A stretch of 64,000 bases of DNA from Halomonas caseinilytica. GTDB lineage: Bacteria; Pseudomonadota; Gammaproteobacteria; Pseudomonadales; Halomonadaceae. The stretch covers positions 32,114 through 96,113 of the forward strand of contig NZ_BDEP01000008.1 of the NCBI RefSeq assembly GCF_001662305.1, given 5' to 3'. The position numbers and the translations under genes are program-made. Every line of letters begins with the position of its first letter. Positions within the stretch are counted from its first letter, which is position 1. This document shows positions 61,114 through 64,000 of this stretch, piece after piece. The notes below the pieces were generated by a model. That model saw nothing but the letters and a program-made list of their open reading frames with translations, was not told the origin of the DNA and searched no databases.

Positions 61114-61234
61114 AACGTGACTGCGCTCGGCATCTCGATCGCCGGCGGTGCTCGGAGTCCTCATGTACTGACACGTACATTCCGGCTCCTCCGCTCCGGC
61201 GGCGACCGACCTGCCATCGCTCGTCATACGTTTC
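61112..61234. repeat. 123-base imperfect palindrome following hyi
   Basis: GAAACGT (61112-61118) matches ACGTTTC (61228-61234) at the ends. The centre is ATGTAC (61163-61168) and GTACAT (61175-61180) around six bases. Between them, GC-rich stretches such as GGCGG..GCTCGGAG and CTCCTCCGCTCCGGC are largely complementary. The element starts inside the hyi stop and is not followed by a U-tract. It resembles dispersed intergenic palindromic elements and could fold as a long hairpin in hyi mRNA. Confidence 0.7.
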
Positions 61235-61456
61235 GAGACATGGACATTGAAAATTAAAGACTTAAAGAGCTCGTTTTCCGGATGCCATCGCTGATGGGCA
61301 CCGGGGACAAGGCGGCGCGAGGGTCATCCGCCATGGATGGCGGATGTGGCGCCCAGGGAAGGGGGCACAGCGCCCTCGCGAAGGCTTGTCGCCGGTTAAC
61401 CCTTCCAACCTCAGCATGGTCGTGAGAGGGGCTCGTATTCCGCAAGGAGAACTATC
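61114..61456. other. 343-base gap between hyi and glxR
   Basis: The first third is the palindrome described separately. A short AT-rich tract (61245-61268) may contain a promoter. CATCCGCCA (61325-61333) and TGGCGGATG (61338-61346) form a nine-base stem with four-base loop in the likely glxR leader; several G-rich/C-rich stretches follow. No coding frame looks real. Confidence 0.55.
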
Positions 61457-62344
61457 ATGAGCAAGATCGGTTTTATTGGCCTTGGCATCATGGGGCGTCC
61501 CATGGCGGGCCACCTGCTGGACGCCGGCCATGAGCTGACCACCGTCAAGCGCGGCAGCCTGGACGAGACCCTGGCCTCCAAGGGGATGAAGGAACTCGAC
61601 ACTCCCAAGGCGGTCGCCGAAGGCGCCGAGGTCGTCATCACCATGGTGCCGGACACACCTGACGTCGAAGAGGTGCTGTTCGGTGAAGGCGGCGTCATCG
61701 AAGGACTCAAGCCCGGCACCTTGGTGATCGACATGAGTTCCATCGCGCCGCTGGCCACCCAGGAGTTTGCCAAGCGCATCCACGAGGCTGGCGGCGAGTA
61801 TGTGGACGCTCCGGTGTCCGGTGGTGAAGGCGGGGCGATCAATGCCGCCCTGACCATCATGGTCGGTGCCACCCAGGAAGGTTTCGAGCGCGCCAACCCG
61901 CTGCTCGAGATCATGGGCAAGACCATCACCCACATTGGTGGGCACGGTGCCGGCCAGACCTGCAAGGTGGCCAACCAGATCGTCGTGGCGCTGACCATCG
62001 AGGCGGTGTCCGAGGGGCTGCTGTTCGCCTCCAAGGCAGGGGCCGACGTGTCCAAGGTGCGCGAATCGCTGCTCGGTGGCCTGGCCCAGTCGAAGATCCT
62101 CGACGTGCATGGCCAGCGGATGATCGACCGCACCTTCGATCCCGGCTTCAAGATCAAGCTGCACCAGAAGGATCTCAACCTGGCATTGGAAGGGGCTCGC
62201 AGCCTCGACCTGGCACTGCCCGGCACTGCCAATGCCCAGCAACTGTTCCAGGCCTGCGTGGCGAACGGCGGCGCCGACTGGGACCATGCCGGCATTCTGC
62301 GTGCCCTCGAACGGCTCGCTGACCATGAAGTCGGCAGCCGCTGA
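61457..62344 (+). CDS. glxR: tartronate semialdehyde reductase
   Basis: A 295-residue beta-hydroxyacid dehydrogenase. Rossmann motif IGFIGLGIMGRPMAGHLLDAGH starts at residue 4; the substrate loop DAPVSGGEGGA, the catalytic K in GAGQTCKVANQIVV and KDLNLALEGAR follow. It reduces tartronate semialdehyde to glycerate. AAGGAGA precedes the ATG. It is more than 340 bases after hyi, so it may have its own promoter as well as read-through. Confidence 0.95.
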   Translation: MSKIGFIGLGIMGRPMAGHLLDAGHELTTVKRGSLDETLASKGMKELDTPKAVAEGAEVVITMVPDTPDVEEVLFGEGGVIEGLKPGTLVIDMSSIAPLATQEFAKRIHEAGGEYVDAPVSGGEGGAINAALTIMVGATQEGFERANPLLEIMGKTITHIGGHGAGQTCKVANQIVVALTIEAVSEGLLFASKAGADVSKVRESLLGGLAQSKILDVHGQRMIDRTFDPGFKIKLHQKDLNLALEGARSLDLALPGTANAQQLFQACVANGGADWDHAGILRALERLADHEVGSR

Positions 62345-62450
62345 GTCCTTCCCGTCGGTCGTCGTGGCGACCGGCGGGGGACAGGGGAGGTGACTGCTCC
62401 CTAATGGCAGGCGTCGGGTCGTCGTCTGCCAGGCCGTTCCACGGCCATTG

Positions 62451-62501
62451 CCCGGTGACGGACTTCCCCTGAAGCACCCCTCGTCACCGGGCCCTTTTTT
62501 T
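62451..62501 (+). terminator. intrinsic terminator between glxR and the glycerate kinase gene
   Basis: CCCGGTGACG (62451-62460) and CGTCACCGGG (62482-62491) form a perfect ten-base stem with a 21-base loop. CCC and a seven-T run (62495-62501) follow. It should stop much of the glxR transcript before the kinase gene. Confidence 0.85.
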
Positions 62502-62509
62502 GGGACGTC

Positions 62510-62607
62510 CTGCATAAATCCCGGTGTAACTTCCGTCCCCGCATGTTAACCCTGAGCATCTGCGAGCGGAGCGATTGCGATGGGATGGCGCTCGCCGATT
62601 TATGCAG
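62510..62607 (+). other. structured 5' leader candidate before the glycerate kinase gene
   Basis: CTGCATAAATC (62510-62520) and GATTTATGCAG (62597-62607) are perfect 11-base arms, 76 bases apart. Inside, GCGAGCG near 62561 and CGCTCGC near 62590 can pair, giving a closed multi-helix fold. It ends 13 bases before the AAGGAG ribosome site. A cis-regulatory RNA is possible; I recognise no known class. An arm pair of this length at this spacing can arise by chance in 64 kb, so confidence is moderate. Confidence 0.45.
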
Positions 62608-62635
62608 CACTTTCCTGCGTGAAGGAGACCCTCTG

Positions 62636-63946
62636 ATGAATGCCCTTTCCCCGCTGTTTTCCTCCGACCGACCTGACACCATGCGCCACTGGCTGACGCG
62701 TCTCGGCGAGACGGCCGTGACGGCCGTGCACCCGGACTCTCTGTTGCCCGACAGGCTGCCGACACCGCCGGCCGGCCGCACGCTGGTGGTGGGGGCCGGC
62801 AAGGCCGCCGCTGCCATGGCCGCGGCCCTGGAGCGTGCCTGGCAGGCGCGTTACCCCGATGCGCCCCTCGAAGGGCTGGTGGTGACCCGCTATGGGCATG
62901 GTGCCGAGTGCCGCGACATCGAGGTGCTCGAGGCATCCCACCCGATGCCCGATGACCTGAGCGAACGTGCCGCCCGTCGCATGCTCGAGTCTGTCGAGGG
63001 GCTCGGTGAGGATGACCTGGTGATCGCCCTGATCTCCGGTGGCGGCTCGGCGCTGATGACACTGCCGGCGCCCGGTGTCGGCCTGGACGAGAAGCAGGCC
63101 CTCAACAAGGCCCTGTTGCGCTGCGGTGCACCGATTCGCGAGATCAACACGGTGCGCCGACACCTGTCCGCCATCAAGGGCGGACGCCTGGCTGCCGCCG
63201 CGCATCCGGCGCGGGTGCTGACCTGGCTCATCTCGGACGTGCCCGGCGACGAGGCTTCGTTGATCGCCTCCGGCCCGACCCTGCCGGATGCCACCACGCC
63301 GGCCGATGCCCTGGCGATTCTCGAGCGACACGGCATCGAGATATCGCCGGGCGTGCGTCGGCATCTGGAAAGCCGTGGCGAGGCGCCGCGCGTCGGTGAT
63401 GATGCCTTTTCACGGGACGAGAGCGAGATCCTGGCCCGGGCCCGGGATGCCCTGGATGCCGCCCGGACAGCCGCCGAGGCTGAAGGCATCGACGTGCGTC
63501 TGCTGGGCGACGATCTGGAAGGAGAGGCGCGTGAACTCGGGCGCGCCCAGGGACGGATGGCGCTGGCCGCCCAGGACGGCCTGTCCCGCCCGCTGCTGAT
63601 CCTGTCCGGCGGCGAGACCAGCGTGACCGTCCGTGGCGATGGGCGTGGCGGGCGCAATGTCGAGTACCTTCTGGGGCTCTTCTCGACCCTCAAGGGGGCC
63701 GCCGGCATCCATGCCCTGGCCATCGATACCGATGGCATCGATGGCTCCGAAGACAACGCCGGTGCCATCTTCGGGCCCTCCTGCTGGGAGCGCATGCGTG
63801 AACTCGGGCTTGATCCCGACGACTATCTGTCACGTAATGACGCCTATACTTTCTTTGATGCGCTGGATGACCTGATCGTGACCGGTCCGACGCGCACCAA
63901 CGTCAACGACTTTCGTGCCATTCTGGTATTGCCGAGGACTTCATGA
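62636..63946 (+). CDS. ttuD: glycerate 2-kinase, GckA/TtuD type
   Basis: A 436-residue kinase of the DUF4147/MOFRL family. It has GRTLVVGAGKAAAAMA near residue 45, ALISGGGSALMTLPAPGVGL, the hinge EINTVRRHLSAIKGGRLA and LISDVPGD, and the C-terminal MOFRL region (SGGETSVTVRGDGRGGRN, AIDTDGIDGSEDNAGA). It phosphorylates D-glycerate to 2-phosphoglycerate. The ATG at 62636 follows GAAGGAG; the longer in-frame start lies in the structured leader. It overlaps the pyruvate kinase gene. Confidence 0.92.
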   Translation: MNALSPLFSSDRPDTMRHWLTRLGETAVTAVHPDSLLPDRLPTPPAGRTLVVGAGKAAAAMAAALERAWQARYPDAPLEGLVVTRYGHGAECRDIEVLEASHPMPDDLSERAARRMLESVEGLGEDDLVIALISGGGSALMTLPAPGVGLDEKQALNKALLRCGAPIREINTVRRHLSAIKGGRLAAAAHPARVLTWLISDVPGDEASLIASGPTLPDATTPADALAILERHGIEISPGVRRHLESRGEAPRVGDDAFSRDESEILARARDALDAARTAAEAEGIDVRLLGDDLEGEARELGRAQGRMALAAQDGLSRPLLILSGGETSVTVRGDGRGGRNVEYLLGLFSTLKGAAGIHALAIDTDGIDGSEDNAGAIFGPSCWERMRELGLDPDDYLSRNDAYTFFDALDDLIVTGPTRTNVNDFRAILVLPRTS

Positions 63947-64000
63947 CGCTGCCTCCCCATGCTCCGATCCACGAGCCGATTCGCCGCACCAAGATCGTCG
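63943..64000 (+). CDS. pyk: pyruvate kinase, 5' end only
   Basis: The ATG at 63943 overlaps the kinase stop (ATGA). The visible codons read MTLPPHAPIHEPIRRTKIV; RRTKIV is the conserved start of pyruvate kinase before ATLGP. The gene runs off the right edge. In pseudomonads the gcl set likewise ends with glycerate kinase and pyruvate kinase, so the call is well supported by context despite only 19 codons. Confidence 0.8.
   Translation, partial: MTLPPHAPIHEPIRRTKIV

Noticed and set aside
62510..62607. Known riboswitch class (glycine, TPP, guanidine) before glycerate kinase
   Set aside because: Core sequences of these classes could not be recognised; only the stem arms are evident.

Overview
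The window is high-GC, densely coded chromosomal DNA from a heterotrophic gammaproteobacterium. The gene set (glcDEFG, gcl-hyi-glxR-glycerate kinase-pyk, puuD/puuE purine genes, an NhaC-type carrier, an OpuAC-type betaine-binding protein, gamma-butyrobetaine hydroxylase, acidic protein compositions) best fits a halophile or marine member of the Halomonadaceae or a close relative. That assignment is inference from gene content. I saw no rRNA, tRNA, CRISPR array, prophage or insertion sequence.

Regions, left to right. 1-2181: 5' part of a YeiH-family exporter, its divergent YeiE-like LysR regulator and a second LysR gene. 2415-8939: amine permease of the ethanolamine family, glutamine-synthetase-like ligase, aldehyde dehydrogenase, iron-dependent alcohol dehydrogenase and class I amidotransferase, together a plausible gamma-glutamylated amino-alcohol (ethanolamine to glycine) pathway. 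8936-12588: TraX-family protein, Zn/Cd/Pb P-type ATPase and divergent CadR/PbrR-type regulator with its operator. 12711-17078: basic-amino-acid ABC importer plus AstE. 17291-28674: trans-4-hydroxy-L-proline catabolism (2-epimerase, FAD oxidase, DapA-family deaminase, ketoglutarate semialdehyde dehydrogenase, GntR regulator, NhaC carrier), interleaved with a Tat-exported SMP-30 protein, a methyltransferase and an alkaline phosphatase. 28703-32898: D-malate/tartrate dehydrogenase with LysR regulator, a GT4 glycosyltransferase and a VTT-domain membrane protein. 33003-36197: betaine-type binding protein, gamma-butyrobetaine hydroxylase and LysR. 36262-37234: three small secreted or membrane proteins ending in DUF411, probably copper related. 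37308-40148: MtfA, a GNAT-nitrilase fusion and a YbiI-like zinc-finger protein. 40219-44537: glycolate oxidase glcDEF with glcG. 44971-46316: a glutathione transferase and a phosphoribosyltransferase. 46375-58190: urate and ureide catabolism (uraD, uraH, puuD, GntR regulator, two NCS1 carriers, a hydantoin/allantoin racemase, puuE, a YfcC-type carrier, allA, allE). 58494-64000: gcl, hyi, glxR, glycerate kinase and the start of pyruvate kinase.

The right third works as a glyoxylate hub. Glycolate oxidase and the ureide pathway both make glyoxylate; Gcl, Hyi, GlxR, glycerate kinase and pyruvate kinase carry it to pyruvate. Two operator families read by eye support this. IclR/AllR-like palindromes (TGGAAAT-N-ATTTCCA type) lie upstream of glcDEF, between the YfcC carrier and allA, and upstream of gcl. 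GTATAC-centred palindromes lie in the purine promoters and also at gcl. A third motif, TGTAT-N3-ATACA, marks the hydroxyproline promoters. Several intergenic RNA- or DNA-level palindromes remain unexplained: 13589-13617, 61112-61234 and 62510-62607.
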